Source of the DNA: Caenimonas sedimenti
GTDB taxonomy: Bacteria > Pseudomonadota > Gammaproteobacteria > Burkholderiales > Burkholderiaceae_C
Assembly: GCF_007833165.1 (NCBI RefSeq)
Contig: NZ_VOBQ01000005.1
Location: 1-64,000, forward strand
Direction of reading: 5' to 3'
DNA length: 64,000 nt
Part shown: piece after piece, positions 19,356-29,339 of the stretch
How the letters are laid out: each line of letters starts with the position of its first letter
Position numbering within the stretch: the first letter of the stretch is position 1
Notes under the pieces: generated by a model
What the model was told of the DNA's origin: nothing
Databases searched by the model: none
What the model saw: the letters and a program-made list of their open reading frames with translations, nothing else
Made by a program: the position numbers and the translations under genes

Positions 19356-19904
19356 ATGAAAAAGCTTCGTCCCCTCCTCCTCGCGCTGGCCTGCGCGCTG
19401 CCCGCGCTCGCCATGGCGCAATGGCAATGGCTGGACAAGGATGGCCGCAAGGTCTTCAGCGACCGCCCGCCACCGTCGGACATCCCGGCGAACCGGGTGT
19501 TGAAGCAGCCAGCCGGCAGCAGCGCGGCGCCGGCCGCCGCACCGGCGGACGCCACGGCCGCCCCGGGGGCTGACCCCGCAGCCGCGGGCGCCACCACGAC
19601 CGCGGCCGCGCCGGCCCAGGCTGCGGCCAGCATGCCCCGGCCCAGCGGCAAGGACAAGGGACTCGAAGCGAAGAAGAAGGAAATGGAAGCCGCCGCGGCC
19701 GAAAAGAAGAAGCAGGAAGACGCCAAGTTCGCCCTGGCACGCGCGGAGAATTGCAACCGCGCGAAGTCGAGCAAGGCGACTTTCGACTCCGGCATTCGCA
19801 TTGCCCGAACCAATGCGAAGGGCGAACGCGAGATTCTTGACGACAAGCAGCGCGACGCCGAGGTCAAGCGCCTCGAAGGCATCATCGCCAAGGAATGCGC
19901 CTGA
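19356..19904 (+). CDS. DUF4124-domain secreted protein
   Basis: 182 residues. The Sec signal covers residues 1-22 (MKKLRPLLLALACALPALAM). QWQWLDKDGRKVFSDRPPP is the DUF4124 motif. An Ala/Pro-rich low-complexity linker follows, then a Lys/Glu/Ala-rich helical stretch (~105-130) and a conserved-looking C-terminus with two Cys. Function is unknown; DUF4124 proteins are periplasmic or envelope-associated. TACACT at ~19344 could be a -10. It converges with rnfH, 10 bp apart. Confidence 0.85.
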   Translation: MKKLRPLLLALACALPALAMAQWQWLDKDGRKVFSDRPPPSDIPANRVLKQPAGSSAAPAAAPADATAAPGADPAAAGATTTAAAPAQAAASMPRPSGKDKGLEAKKKEMEAAAAEKKKQEDAKFALARAENCNRAKSSKATFDSGIRIARTNAKGEREILDDKQRDAEVKRLEGIIAKECA

Positions 19905-19914
19905 GGCGCGGCAC

Positions 19915-20253
19915 TCAGTAGCCGGGCTTCGCACCCGGCCTTTTCCTGGCGAACAGGCCCGTGGCACGGGCCCCCTGCCCGCGAAACCTTTCGCGCCTGG
20001 CGACCTTCGGGTCGACGGCCAGGCCCCGGTAGATCTCCACCCGGTCCCCTTCGCGCAACGGCTGGTCCCAGCCGCATCGGCGCCCCCAGATGCCCACGCT
20101 CGCCTGGCCCGGATCGGGCAGGGTCGCCGCGGCGGCCAGGCCGCTGGCGGCCACCGCATCCCGCACGGTGCAGCCCGCCGGCATTTCCAGGTGCCGCTCC
20201 AGCACTTCGCGGTGGGCTGGAGAACAGGTGACCGTCACGCGCACGGTCGTCAC
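19915..20253 (-). CDS. rnfH: RnfH-family ubiquitin-fold protein
   Basis: 112 residues. A beta-grasp protein of the UPF0125/RnfH family: VGIWGRRCGWDQPLREGDRVEIYRGLAVDPKVARRERF carries the family GDRVE(I/L)YRPL-like signature (L replaced). Its biochemical role is unsettled. The start overlaps the ratA stop by 4 nt, and the ratA-rnfH pair is conserved in proteobacteria. The C-terminal ~20 residues are basic and variable. Confidence 0.88.
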   Translation of the reverse strand: MTTVRVTVTCSPAHREVLERHLEMPAGCTVRDAVAASGLAAAATLPDPGQASVGIWGRRCGWDQPLREGDRVEIYRGLAVDPKVARRERFRGQGARATGLFARKRPGAKPGY

Positions 20254-20696
20254 TGGCCGAAGACCTGCTCGGCACGTTTCACGAAGGCATCGACCAGGTT
20301 GCCCGCGATCTTGTCGAACACCGGGCCCACGAGCGTCGCCAGCCCGGGGTTCTTGAACGTGTAGTGCAGCTCCAGCGCCACCTTGCAGGCGCGCTCACCC
20401 GGCGCCTTGCCCAGGGGCGTGAACAGCCAGCGGCCGTCCAGCTGGGAAAAGGGCCCGTCGACCAGCTTCATCTTCACTTCGCGCCCCGGGGCGTGGACAT
20501 TGCGCGTGGTGAAAGTCTGGTGGATGCCGCCGAAAGCGATGCCGATCTGTGCCTTCACGCCGTCCGGCTCCAGCGCCAGGATCGACGCGTGATCGCACCA
20601 CGGCAGGAATTCCGGGTACTTGGGGATGTCGGTCACCAGGCCGAACATCTCCTCGGCGCTGTACCAGATGAGCACGGATCGGTGGACGTTTTTCAT
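20250..20696 (-). CDS. ratA: RatA/COQ10-type START-domain protein
   Basis: 148 residues. The family start is MKNVHRSVLIWYSAEEMFGLV, followed by DIPKYPEFLPWCDHASI and a C-terminal helix FVKRAEQVFGQ. Homologues bind ubiquinone (Coq10) and E. coli RatA was described as a 50S-association inhibitor; which role applies here is not decidable from sequence. It is divergent from smpB across 65 bp, a conserved arrangement, and overlaps rnfH. Confidence 0.92.
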   Translation of the reverse strand: MKNVHRSVLIWYSAEEMFGLVTDIPKYPEFLPWCDHASILALEPDGVKAQIGIAFGGIHQTFTTRNVHAPGREVKMKLVDGPFSQLDGRWLFTPLGKAPGERACKVALELHYTFKNPGLATLVGPVFDKIAGNLVDAFVKRAEQVFGQ

Positions 20697-20761
20697 GGAG
20701 AATGCTGAGCCCTGCTCCGTGCGGGATTGTAGAGAGTGCTCTGCGCACCCACCTGTCAGCC

Positions 20762-21235
20762 ATGACCCAAAAGAAGAACAACGCCAGCCGCATCGCCGAC
20801 AACAAGAAAGCCGCCTACAACTACTTCTTCGAGGAGAAGTTCGAGGCCGGCATGGTGCTGCAAGGCTGGGAGGTGAAGGCGCTGCGCGAAGGCAAGGTCC
20901 AGCTGACGGACGGCTACGTGGTCATCCGCGAGGGGGAGCTGTACCTGATCGGCTGCCAGATCAACGCGCTCAAGACCGCGTCCACCCATGTCAGCCCCGA
21001 GGCGCAGCGCACCAAGAAGCTGCTGATGCACAAGGAGCAGATCCGGCGGCTGATCGGGAAGGTCGAGCAGAAGGGCTACACGCTGGTGCCGCTCAACCTC
21101 TACTGGAAAGACAGCAAGGTCAAGTGCGAGATCGCGTTGGCCAAGGGCAAGGCCGAGCACGACAAGCGCGACACCATCAAGGAGCGCGAAGGCAAGCGGG
21201 AAGTGGAGCGCGCCATGAAAGAGCGCCACAAGTAG
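20762..21235 (+). CDS. smpB: SsrA-binding protein SmpB
   Basis: 157 residues. It binds tmRNA and delivers it to stalled ribosomes. Motifs include IADNKKAAYNYFFEEKFEAG, LQGWEVKALREGKVQL and the basic C-terminal tail KERHK that enters the mRNA channel. ATG 20762 gives the standard N-terminus; the upstream in-frame ATG at 20702 would add 20 atypical residues. ssrA itself is not in the window. It converges with the next gene with a 7-bp gap. Confidence 0.97.
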   Translation: MTQKKNNASRIADNKKAAYNYFFEEKFEAGMVLQGWEVKALREGKVQLTDGYVVIREGELYLIGCQINALKTASTHVSPEAQRTKKLLMHKEQIRRLIGKVEQKGYTLVPLNLYWKDSKVKCEIALAKGKAEHDKRDTIKEREGKREVERAMKERHK

Positions 21236-21242
21236 GCCGGGC

Positions 21243-22334
21243 TCAGTCCAGGTGCCGCAGCGGGTGCGCGTGCGCCGGCCAGGGGCTGTCGAAGTACGCT
21301 CCCACCATTTCCGTCACGACTTCCTCGGCCGTCTCCGGGTTCCAGCGCGGCTCATGGTCCTTGTCGATCGCCATGGCCCGGATGCCTTCCATCGTCTCGC
21401 TGGCCGTCCCGGGGCGAAGCTGGAAACAACGACGCACGATGCCACGTTCCATCCGCAGTTCGTCCGCGAGCGTCAGGCCGCGGGCGCGCCGCACCTGTTC
21501 CAGCGTGACGTTCAGCATCAGTGGAGAGGCCTTGCGCAGCGCATTGGCCGTTTGCGAGACCCACACCCCATCCGGCTCCGCTTCGAGTGCCCTGAGGATG
21601 GCGGCCACACTGTGCAGCCCGAAGATGCGGTCGATCTGTTCGCGATGCGGCCCCAGGTGCGGTGTCTCGCCCATGGGAGCCCCCAGCCGCTCACGCACGC
21701 CAGGCAATGCGGCCAAGCCGCCGGCGGCGAGTTCCGTCCAGATCGACTCCAGCTCGGCGCTGTTCACGACACCGTCCGCCAGCAGGGCCGCGCATGCATC
21801 GTCGCCGCCGAGTGCATGCCCCGTGAGCGCCAGGTATTCGCCCACGCGCCCGGGACAGCGGCCCAGGAACCAGCCGCCGCCCACGTCCGGGAACAGACCG
21901 ATCAGCGTCTCGGGCATGGCCATGCGGGTACGCTCGGTGACGATGCGCATGCTGTTGGGATTGCCGTGTCCGGAAATGCCCATGCCGCCCCCCATCACGA
22001 CGCCGTCCAGGAAGACAACGTAGGGTTTCGGGAACCGGTGGATCAGGTGGTTGAGGGCGTATTCCTCGGTGAAGAAATCCTCGAGCCGGGGGTCGCCGGC
22101 GAGGACCGCCTGGTGAAAGAAGCGGATGTCGCCTCCGGCGCAGAATGCGCCGAACGGCCCTTCCTTGCCCATGCCCCGGATGGCGACCAGCTTCACCTCA
22201 TCGTCGTCCCGCCAGGCCAGCAAGGCCGCGGTGAGCGAGCGGATCATGTCCAGGGACAGTGCATTGAGTGCACGCGGACGGTTCAGCGTGATCAATCCCG
22301 CCGCCCCCCGCAATTCCACCATGACGTCGCTCAT
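21243..22334 (-). CDS. Enoyl-CoA hydratase/isomerase family, 3-hydroxyisobutyryl-CoA hydrolase type
   Basis: 363 residues of crotonase fold: ITLNRPRALNALSLDMI, oxyanion-hole FCAGGDIRFF, GVVMGGGMGISGHG, and MPETLIGLFPDVGGGWFLGR. The longer C-terminal part (~250-363) and the PDVGG(G/S) segment match 3-hydroxyisobutyryl-CoA hydrolases of valine breakdown. The start overlaps the stop of the EamA gene (ATGA), so the two are coupled. No other valine-pathway gene is nearby, so the substrate is an inference from family. Confidence 0.85.
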   Translation of the reverse strand: MSDVMVELRGAAGLITLNRPRALNALSLDMIRSLTAALLAWRDDDEVKLVAIRGMGKEGPFGAFCAGGDIRFFHQAVLAGDPRLEDFFTEEYALNHLIHRFPKPYVVFLDGVVMGGGMGISGHGNPNSMRIVTERTRMAMPETLIGLFPDVGGGWFLGRCPGRVGEYLALTGHALGGDDACAALLADGVVNSAELESIWTELAAGGLAALPGVRERLGAPMGETPHLGPHREQIDRIFGLHSVAAILRALEAEPDGVWVSQTANALRKASPLMLNVTLEQVRRARGLTLADELRMERGIVRRCFQLRPGTASETMEGIRAMAIDKDHEPRWNPETAEEVVTEMVGAYFDSPWPAHAHPLRHLD

Positions 22335-23203
22335 GCCCGCTGCCTCCAACCTACAAGTTCGTTCACCACCAGCGCGCCGATCACCAGCGCGCCACCCGCC
22401 AGCACGGTCTGGCTCGGAATTTCATCGGCACCCACCCAGGCGAGCACGATGCCGAAGATGACTTCGAGCAGCGCCAGCAACGCGATCTCCGGCGCCTTCA
22501 GCACGCGCGCGCAGACGACAGAGAGCGCGCAGGGGATCGCCAGCTGCACCAGGCCCAGCAACGCGAGCAGTCCGACGTCGTGCGCCGACGCCTGGAACGG
22601 CATCGCCAGCGGCAAAGTGGCCAGCGAGGAGATGATGGCGCCGACCAGGACGGCCGGCACGAGATCGATGTCCTGGCCCAGGGCATGTGAGCGCTGCGTG
22701 ACCGTCCAGTTGATGGCGCCGGCGATCGGCACGCACAGCGCCACGAGCGTGCCGGCGAGCTGACCGCTCTGGAATTGCGCGCCGTACATGTAGGCGATGC
22801 CCGCGCCCGCCACGACGATGGCGGTCCAGGTCCGCAGCGGGATCCGGTGGCCGATGAATACCCGTGCAACCAGCGCCGTGAGGAAGGGGCCCAGCGCCAG
22901 CGTGACCAGCACGTTGGCCACGCTGGTCAGCGTGAGCGCCACCATGAAGGCGGTGAACATCACGCTCCAGCACAGCCCGGAGACCCACAAGGCCTTGCCG
23001 CCGTGCCGGATCTTGGCGAACACTTCGCGCCCCTGGAAGAAGGGCAGGATGACCAGCAGCGACAGCACGGTGAAGAAGCTGCGCCAGAAGGTGATCTCGA
23101 AGCTGCGCGCGTGTTCCAGCTGCCGGGTGATGACCCCCGCGATCGACCACATCAGGGTCACGGCCACCATGAGGAAGACGGCCTGGGTGTGGGTGAGCTT
23201 CAT
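22331..23203 (-). CDS. EamA/DMT-superfamily transporter
   Basis: 290 residues with ten predicted membrane segments in two EamA halves (for example MWSIAGVITRQLE and TFWRSFFTVLSLLVILPFF in the first, PAVLVGAIISSLATLPLA in the second). DMT exporters move small metabolites or amino acids; no substrate can be read from this sequence. It lies 39 nt downstream of typA in the same direction and overlaps the hydrolase gene. Confidence 0.88.
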   Translation of the reverse strand: MKLTHTQAVFLMVAVTLMWSIAGVITRQLEHARSFEITFWRSFFTVLSLLVILPFFQGREVFAKIRHGGKALWVSGLCWSVMFTAFMVALTLTSVANVLVTLALGPFLTALVARVFIGHRIPLRTWTAIVVAGAGIAYMYGAQFQSGQLAGTLVALCVPIAGAINWTVTQRSHALGQDIDLVPAVLVGAIISSLATLPLAMPFQASAHDVGLLALLGLVQLAIPCALSVVCARVLKAPEIALLALLEVIFGIVLAWVGADEIPSQTVLAGGALVIGALVVNELVGWRQRA

Positions 23204-23242
23204 CCTGCGTTTTCTTCTTCTGTGCGCGCGAAGCCCGAAATC

Positions 23243-25084
23243 TTACGCGGCTTCGCGCAGGGCGCGCTTGCGCTCATGCTCCTTCAGGTACCGCTTGCGC
23301 AGGCGGATCGACTTCGGCGTGATCTCCACCAGCTCGTCGTCCTCGATGAATTCCACTGCGTACTCCAGCGTCAGCATGATGGGCGGCGTGATCTTGATCG
23401 CGTCCTCCTTGCCGGAGACGCGGAAGTTGGTCAGCTGCTTCATGCGCACCGCGTTCACGACGAGGTCGTTGTCGCGGCTGTGGATGCCCACGATCATGCC
23501 TTCGTAGACCGGGTCCCCGGCCTTCACGAACATGCGGCCGCGGTCTTCCAGCTTGCCGAGGGCGTAGGTCACGATCTCGCCATCGTCCATCGAGATCAGC
23601 ACGCCGTTCTTGCGGTTGGCGATCTCGCCCTTGTACGGCTCGTAGCCGTCGAAGATGTTCGACGCCAGGCCGGTGCCGCGGGTGAGGTTCAGGAATTCGT
23701 TCTGGAAGCCGATCAGCCCCCGCGCGGGAATCCGGTATTCCAGGCGCACGCGGCCGCGGCCGTCCGGTTCCATGTTCACCAGGTCGCCCTTGCGCTCGCC
23801 CAGTGCCTGCATCACGCCACCCTGGTGGCCCTCCTCCAGGTCCACGGTCAGCAGTTCGATCGGCTCCAGGCGCTGCCCGCCCTCCTCCTTGAAGACCACG
23901 CGCGGCTTGGAGACGGCCAGCTCGTAGCCTTCGCGCCGCATGTTCTCCAGCAGGATGGTCAGGTGCAGTTCACCGCGGCCGGAGACTTCGAACACGCCCT
24001 CCTCGTCGGTGTCCTTCACGCGCAGCGCCATGTTGGACTGCAGTTCCCGCTCGAGGCGGTCACGGACCTGGCGGCTGGTGATGAACTTGCCTTCGCGGCC
24101 GGCGAGGGGCGAGGCGTTGACCTGGAAGTTCATGGTCAGCGTCGGCTCGTCCACCTTCAGCATGGGCAGGGGCTTCGGATTCAGGGGGTCCGTGATCGTC
24201 ACGCCGAGGGCGATGTCCTCGATGCCGGAGACCAGCACGATGTGGCCCGGGTACGCCTCTTCGCCGGGCTGCAGCTGGTGGCGCTCCAGGCCTTCGAAGG
24301 TCATCACGTTGTTGATGCGGCACTTCACCGGCGTGGCGTCCGGGCCGGCCATCATCACGACATCCATCGGGCACTTCAAGGTGCCCTCGTTGATGCGGCC
24401 GACGCCGATGCGGCCCAGGTAAGTGGAGTAATCCATGCTGGAAATCTGCAGCTGCAGCGGCGCGGCGACGTCGCCGGCGTGCGCGGGCACGTGCTGCAGC
24501 ACCGTGTCGAACAGGGGGGCGAGGTCCTCGCCCCATTTCTCGCCGGGCGTGCCTTCCTTCAGGGTGGCCCAGCCGTTCAGCCCGGAGGCGTACACCACGG
24601 GGAAATCGAGCTGTTCATCGGTGGCACCCAGCTTGTCGAAGAGGTCGAACGCCGCGTTGATCACGTAGTCGGGGCGCGAGCCGGGCCGGTCAACCTTGTT
24701 CACCACCACGATCGGCTTCAGGCCCAGGGCCAGCGCCTTCTTCGTGACGAAGCGGGTCTGCGGCATCGGGCCCTCGACCGCGTCGATCAGCAGCACCACG
24801 CCGTCGACCATCGACAGCGCACGCTCCACTTCGCCGCCGAAGTCGGCGTGGCCGGGCGTGTCGACGATGTTGATGTGCGTGCCCTTCCAGCTGACCGCGC
24901 AGTTCTTGGCCAGGATGGTGATGCCGCGTTCACGCTCGATGTCGTTGCTGTCCATCACGCGCTCCGTCACCTTCTCGTTTTCGCGGAAGGTGCCGCTCTG
25001 GCGCAGCAGCTGGTCCACCAGGGTGGTCTTGCCGTGGTCGACGTGCGCGATGATGGCGATGTTTCGGATCTGTTGGTTGCTCAT
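23243..25084 (-). CDS. typA: Ribosome-associated GTPase TypA/BipA
   Basis: 613 residues, usual length. G-domain motifs are HVDHGKTTL (G1), RGITI (G2), [12 protein letters not shown] (G3), NKVD (G4). EF-G-like domains III and V and the BipA-specific C-terminal domain follow, ending in a basic [18 protein letters not shown]. It assists ribosome assembly and stress-dependent translation. Its ATG overlaps the truB stop. Confidence 0.97.
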   Translation of the reverse strand: MSNQQIRNIAIIAHVDHGKTTLVDQLLRQSGTFRENEKVTERVMDSNDIERERGITILAKNCAVSWKGTHINIVDTPGHADFGGEVERALSMVDGVVLLIDAVEGPMPQTRFVTKKALALGLKPIVVVNKVDRPGSRPDYVINAAFDLFDKLGATDEQLDFPVVYASGLNGWATLKEGTPGEKWGEDLAPLFDTVLQHVPAHAGDVAAPLQLQISSMDYSTYLGRIGVGRINEGTLKCPMDVVMMAGPDATPVKCRINNVMTFEGLERHQLQPGEEAYPGHIVLVSGIEDIALGVTITDPLNPKPLPMLKVDEPTLTMNFQVNASPLAGREGKFITSRQVRDRLERELQSNMALRVKDTDEEGVFEVSGRGELHLTILLENMRREGYELAVSKPRVVFKEEGGQRLEPIELLTVDLEEGHQGGVMQALGERKGDLVNMEPDGRGRVRLEYRIPARGLIGFQNEFLNLTRGTGLASNIFDGYEPYKGEIANRKNGVLISMDDGEIVTYALGKLEDRGRMFVKAGDPVYEGMIVGIHSRDNDLVVNAVRMKQLTNFRVSGKEDAIKITPPIMLTLEYAVEFIEDDELVEITPKSIRLRKRYLKEHERKRALREAA

Positions 25085-26031
25085 GATGTGCTCTGCAGGA
25101 TTTGTTGGATTTCGGTGGGGGCGAGCAGCCGCCCCGGGATCAGTTCGCCGGCCTTGACGTGCGCCGTACCGAGCAAGGCGCGCGGTTCATGGCCATAGAC
25201 GGCCACGGTTCGTTCGTCCGGCCACTCACCCCGGCGCCGCAGGCCGGAGAGGAAGCGCCCCGCATTTTCGGGGTCGAGCGTGACGGCCGTGTGATCCGGC
25301 AGCAGCGCCTGGACCGGGAGCAAGGCTGCGCGACGGGCGTCTTCGCTCATCGCCTCCAGCTGTTCCAGCGTCACGCACTGCGCCACGTCGAACGGACCGG
25401 TGGCGAGGCGCCGCAGCGCGATGAGGGAGGCACCACAGCCCAGCGCTTCGCCGATGTCTTCGGCCAGCGTGCGGATGTAGGTGCCCTTGCTGACCTTGGC
25501 GACGATGCGCAGCGTGGGCGCGTCCTTGTCGGTGGCCAGCGCCAGGTTCAGCTCGTGGATGTGCACGTCGCGCGCCTCACGCACGACTTCGACACCCGCA
25601 CGGGCGTATTCGTAGAGGGCCTTGCCATCGCGCTTGAGCGCGCTGTACATGGGCGGCACCTGCTGGAGTGCGCCCAGGAACCGGCCCCGCACCTCGGCCA
25701 GCTTGCCGGGGGCGATGCGCGGCACGTCCCTCTCCTCGATCACTTCACCTTCGGCATCGCCGGTGGTGGTGCGGACGCCCAGGCGGGCGACGGCCTCATA
25801 GGTCTTGTCGGCGTCGAGGTGGAGTTGGCTGAACTTGGTGGCGGCCCCGAAGCAAAGCGGCAGCACGCCGGTCGCCATGGGATCAAGCGTGCCGGTGTGG
25901 CCGGCCTTTTCCGCCCGCAGCAGCCATTTGGCCTTCTGCAGCGCATCGTTGCTGGAGAGACCCAGCGGTTTGTCGAGCAGCAACACCCCATGCACAGGGC
26001 GCCGCTGCACCCTGGTGCGTGGCGCGTTCAA
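25081..26031 (-). CDS. truB: tRNA pseudouridine(55) synthase TruB
   Basis: 316 residues. It makes pseudouridine 55 in the T-loop. [18 protein letters not shown], then [18 protein letters not shown] with the catalytic Asp, and [15 protein letters not shown] are the family motifs. It has a C-terminal extension relative to a minimal TruB. It lies 2 nt downstream of rbfA in the rimP-nusA-infB-rbfA-truB order. Confidence 0.97.
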   Translation of the reverse strand: MNAPRTRVQRRPVHGVLLLDKPLGLSSNDALQKAKWLLRAEKAGHTGTLDPMATGVLPLCFGAATKFSQLHLDADKTYEAVARLGVRTTTGDAEGEVIEERDVPRIAPGKLAEVRGRFLGALQQVPPMYSALKRDGKALYEYARAGVEVVREARDVHIHELNLALATDKDAPTLRIVAKVSKGTYIRTLAEDIGEALGCGASLIALRRLATGPFDVAQCVTLEQLEAMSEDARRAALLPVQALLPDHTAVTLDPENAGRFLSGLRRRGEWPDERTVAVYGHEPRALLGTAHVKAGELIPGRLLAPTEIQQILQSTS

Positions 26032-26033
26032 GG

Positions 26034-26402
26034 CTACTCCTCCTTGGAACGGGAAGAGACCGCCTTGGCGATCAGGGCGTTCATGTCGGCCGCGCGCTCG
26101 GTGGTGCGGTCGAACTGGAAGTGCAGCGTGGGCACCGTGTGGATGTGCAGCCGCTTGAACAGGCCGTTGCGCAGAAAGCCGGCGGCCTGGCTCAGGGCCT
26201 CCTGCGTCTCTTCCGGGTCACCGGTGAGGATGCTGTAGAAGACCTTGGCATGGGCGTAGTCGGGCGTGACTTCCACCGCGTTGATGGTCACCATGCCCAC
26301 CCGCGGGTCCTTCAGCTCGCGCGCGATCAGCTCCGACAGATCGCGCTGGATCTGGTCGGCGATCTGGAAACCGCGGTTGGGTGAGGAGGACCTTTTCTTC
26401 AT
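26034..26402 (-). CDS. rbfA: Ribosome-binding factor A
   Basis: 122 residues. A KH-type 30S maturation factor: [37 protein letters not shown] is conserved, and the C-terminus ([14 protein letters not shown]) matches the family. ATG 26402 (MKKRSS) is preferred over the more upstream ATG at 26411. A perfect 11-bp hairpin lies between infB and this gene. Confidence 0.96.
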   Translation of the reverse strand: MKKRSSSPNRGFQIADQIQRDLSELIARELKDPRVGMVTINAVEVTPDYAHAKVFYSILTGDPEETQEALSQAAGFLRNGLFKRLHIHTVPTLHFQFDRTTERAADMNALIAKAVSSRSKEE

Positions 26403-26413
26403 CAAACACAAGG

Positions 26414-26438
26414 ACGAGGCTCGCGCAGCGAGCCTCGT
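26414..26438 (-). terminator. Perfect hairpin between infB and rbfA
   Basis: ACGAGGCTCGC (26414-26424) pairs perfectly with 26428-26438 around a 3-nt loop. No T-run follows on the minus strand, so it is a weak terminator at best; it may tune rbfA-truB expression or protect infB mRNA from 3' decay. Confidence 0.5.
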
Positions 26439-26451
26439 TTCCTGTTGGGCG

Positions 26452-29319
26452 TTATAGCGTACGGGCGATCTCTTTCACCTCGAAGAATTCGAGCTGGTCG
26501 CCTTCCTTGATGTCGTTGTAGTTCTTCAGCTTGATACCGCACTCGAAGCCTTCCTTGACTTCGCGCACGTCGTCCTTCACGCGCTTGAGCGATTCGAGCT
26601 CGCCCGTGTAGATGACGACGTTGTCGCGCAGCAGGCGGAAATGCGCGCTGCGGGTGACCACGCCGGAGGTGACCATGCAACCGGCCACCGTGCCGATCTT
26701 GGAGGCCACGAAGACGGTGCGAATCTCGGCGGAGCCGATGACTTCTTCCTTCTTCTCCGGAGCCAGCATCCCGGACATGGCGACCTTCAGCTCGTCCACG
26801 GCGTCATAGATGATGCTGTAGTAGCGGATGTCGACGCCATTGCCTTCGGCGGTCTTGCGCGCGCCCGAATCGGCACGCACGTTGAAGCCGATGATCAGCG
26901 CCTTGGAGGCGATGGCCAGGTTCACGTCGGACTCGCTGATCGCGCCCACCGCGGCGTACACCATCTGCACCTTGACCTCGTCGGTCGAGAGCTTGAGCAG
27001 CGACTGCGCGAGCGCTTCCTGCGAGCCCTGCACGTCGGCCTTGATGATGATCGGCACGGTCTTGACCTCGCCGGCCGTCATGTCGGTGAACATGTTTTCC
27101 AGCTTGGCGGCCTGCTGCTTGGCCAGCTTGGTGTTGCGGAACTTGCCGGCACGGTAGGTCGCGATTTCGCGCGCACGGCGCTCGTCGGTCATCACCATGA
27201 ATTCGTCGCCCGCCTGCGGCACTTCGGTCAGGCCCTGGATCTCCACCGGAATCGAGGGGCCGGCCGATTTGATCGACTTGCCGTTCTCGTCCAGCATGGC
27301 GCGCACGCGGCCGAAGGTCTGGCCGGCCAGCACGACGTCGCCCACTTTCAGCGTGCCGGACTGCACCAGCACGGTGGCGACCGGGCCGCGGCCCTTGTCC
27401 AGCTGCGCCTCGATGACCAGGCCCTTGGCCAGGGAATCGACGGGCGCCTTCAGTTCGAGCACTTCGGCCTGCAGCAGCACCTGCTCCAGCAGGGCGTCGA
27501 TGCCCGCGCCCGTCTTGGCGGACACCGGGACGAACGGCGACTCGCCACCGTACTCTTCCGGCACGACCTGCTCGGCCACCAGTTCCTGCTTCACGCGGTC
27601 GAGGTTGGCATCCGGCTTGTCGATCTTGTTGATGGCGACCACGATCGGCACACCCGCCGCTTTCGCGTGCTTGATGGCTTCCTTGGTCTGCGGCATCACG
27701 CCGTCGTCCGCCGCCACCACCAGGATGACGATGTCGGTCGCCTGCGCGCCGCGCGCCCGCATGGCGGTGAACGCCTCGTGGCCCGGGGTGTCCAGGAACG
27801 AGATCATGCCGCGCGGGGTTTCCACGTGATAGGCACCGATGTGCTGGGTGATGCCGCCGGCTTCGCCCGCGGCGACCTTGGCGCGCCGGATGTAATCCAG
27901 CAGCGAGGTCTTGCCGTGGTCGACGTGGCCCATCACCGTGACGACCGGTGCGCGCGACACGGATTCGACGTCCTGCTGGGCGGTGTCGTCCTCGGTGAAC
28001 GCTTCCGGGTCGTCCAGCGCGGCCGTCACCGCCTTGTGGCCCATTTCCTCGACCACGATCATGGCCGTGTCCTGGTCCAGCGACTGGTTGATGGTGACCA
28101 GCTGGCCCATCTTCATCAGCGACTTGATGACCTCGGAGGCCTTGATCGCCATCTTGTGGGCGAGCTCGGCGACCGTGATCGTTTCCGGCACGTGCACTTC
28201 GAGCACGCGCGCTTCGACCGGTGCGGAGGACTGCGAATCGTCGCGGTGATCCCGGTGGTCCTTGCGGCCACGCGGGCCGCCTCGCCAGGAATTGCGCCCG
28301 ACGCCGCCGGACGAATCGCCGCGGGTCTTGATTTCCTTCTTCTTGGCCGGATCGTTCGCCCAGCTGGACGACAGCTTGGCGGACTTCACTTCCTTGCCGG
28401 CACCCGGGCCCGACGGAGCGGGCGCGGCTCCAGGCGCGCGCACCGGCGTCGCCGGCTTGTGCAGCGTGCCCTTGACGCCCGGCTTCGCGGGTTCCGGCGC
28501 CTTGGCGACCGGCTTCTCCGGTGCCTTCGCGACCAGCACCTTCTTGGGCGCGGACATCATGGACCGGATCGCGGCGGCCTCGGCTTCGGCCTTGCGGCGG
28601 CGGTCGCCGAGGTCCTGGGCGCGCGCAGCTTCCTCGTCGGCGCGGGCCTTGGATTCGGCGGCAGCCTTGTCGCGGGCTTCCTGCTGCGCCTTGGCCACGG
28701 CTTGAGCGGCCTCGTCGGCAGCGGCCTTGGCGGCCGTGACGCCTGCCTGGGCGTTGGCCACGTCGTCGGCCTGCTTGGCGACGTACTGCGCCGCCCGGAC
28801 GTCTGCGGCCTGCTGTGCTTCTTCGTTGGCGCGCGCGCGGGCTTCCTGCTCTTCGCGCTCGCGGCGCTTGGCGGCCAGCTCTTCCTCCTGGCGGCGGATC
28901 AGTTCGGCCTGGCGGCGCGCTTCTTCCTCGCGGCGGACCAGCTCGGCCTGGTCCACCCCAGGGGGGGCGGGCGGCTGGGCGGCTTCGGGCGCTTCCACCA
29001 CGGTGGTGTCGGAGCCGTCGTCACGCTTGACGAAAGTGCGCTTCTTGCGCACTTCCACCTGGATCGTGCGCGCCTTGCCGCTCGAATCGGCCTGCTTGAT
29101 CTCGCTGGTGGACTTCTTCACCAGGGTGATCTTCTTGCGTTCGGCCGTGGCGGTGCCGTGGCTGGCCTGGAGGTAGCCCAGCAGCTTCTGCTTGTCCGCA
29201 TCGGTGAGCGAATCGGTCGGGGCGGACTTGGCCACGCCGGCGCTCTTCAGCTGCTCCAGCAGCTGGTCGGGGGATTTCTTGAGTTCGCTCGCGAACTCGG
29301 CGACGGTGGTACTCGACAT
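26452..29319 (-). CDS. infB: Translation initiation factor IF-2
   Basis: 955 residues, the long proteobacterial form. An IF2-N domain begins [17 protein letters not shown], followed by a long Ala/Glu/Arg coiled linker (~130-260) and a Gly/Arg-rich spacer. The G domain begins [19 protein letters not shown], with DTPGHEAF and NKID. Domains II, III and IV follow, ending [16 protein letters not shown]. It brings fMet-tRNA to the 30S subunit. The gene lies 20 nt after nusA. Confidence 0.98.
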   Translation of the reverse strand: MSSTTVAEFASELKKSPDQLLEQLKSAGVAKSAPTDSLTDADKQKLLGYLQASHGTATAERKKITLVKKSTSEIKQADSSGKARTIQVEVRKKRTFVKRDDGSDTTVVEAPEAAQPPAPPGVDQAELVRREEEARRQAELIRRQEEELAAKRREREEQEARARANEEAQQAADVRAAQYVAKQADDVANAQAGVTAAKAAADEAAQAVAKAQQEARDKAAAESKARADEEAARAQDLGDRRRKAEAEAAAIRSMMSAPKKVLVAKAPEKPVAKAPEPAKPGVKGTLHKPATPVRAPGAAPAPSGPGAGKEVKSAKLSSSWANDPAKKKEIKTRGDSSGGVGRNSWRGGPRGRKDHRDHRDDSQSSAPVEARVLEVHVPETITVAELAHKMAIKASEVIKSLMKMGQLVTINQSLDQDTAMIVVEEMGHKAVTAALDDPEAFTEDDTAQQDVESVSRAPVVTVMGHVDHGKTSLLDYIRRAKVAAGEAGGITQHIGAYHVETPRGMISFLDTPGHEAFTAMRARGAQATDIVILVVAADDGVMPQTKEAIKHAKAAGVPIVVAINKIDKPDANLDRVKQELVAEQVVPEEYGGESPFVPVSAKTGAGIDALLEQVLLQAEVLELKAPVDSLAKGLVIEAQLDKGRGPVATVLVQSGTLKVGDVVLAGQTFGRVRAMLDENGKSIKSAGPSIPVEIQGLTEVPQAGDEFMVMTDERRAREIATYRAGKFRNTKLAKQQAAKLENMFTDMTAGEVKTVPIIIKADVQGSQEALAQSLLKLSTDEVKVQMVYAAVGAISESDVNLAIASKALIIGFNVRADSGARKTAEGNGVDIRYYSIIYDAVDELKVAMSGMLAPEKKEEVIGSAEIRTVFVASKIGTVAGCMVTSGVVTRSAHFRLLRDNVVIYTGELESLKRVKDDVREVKEGFECGIKLKNYNDIKEGDQLEFFEVKEIARTL

Positions 29320-29339
29320 GTGTTCTCAGTTCCTCCCGC

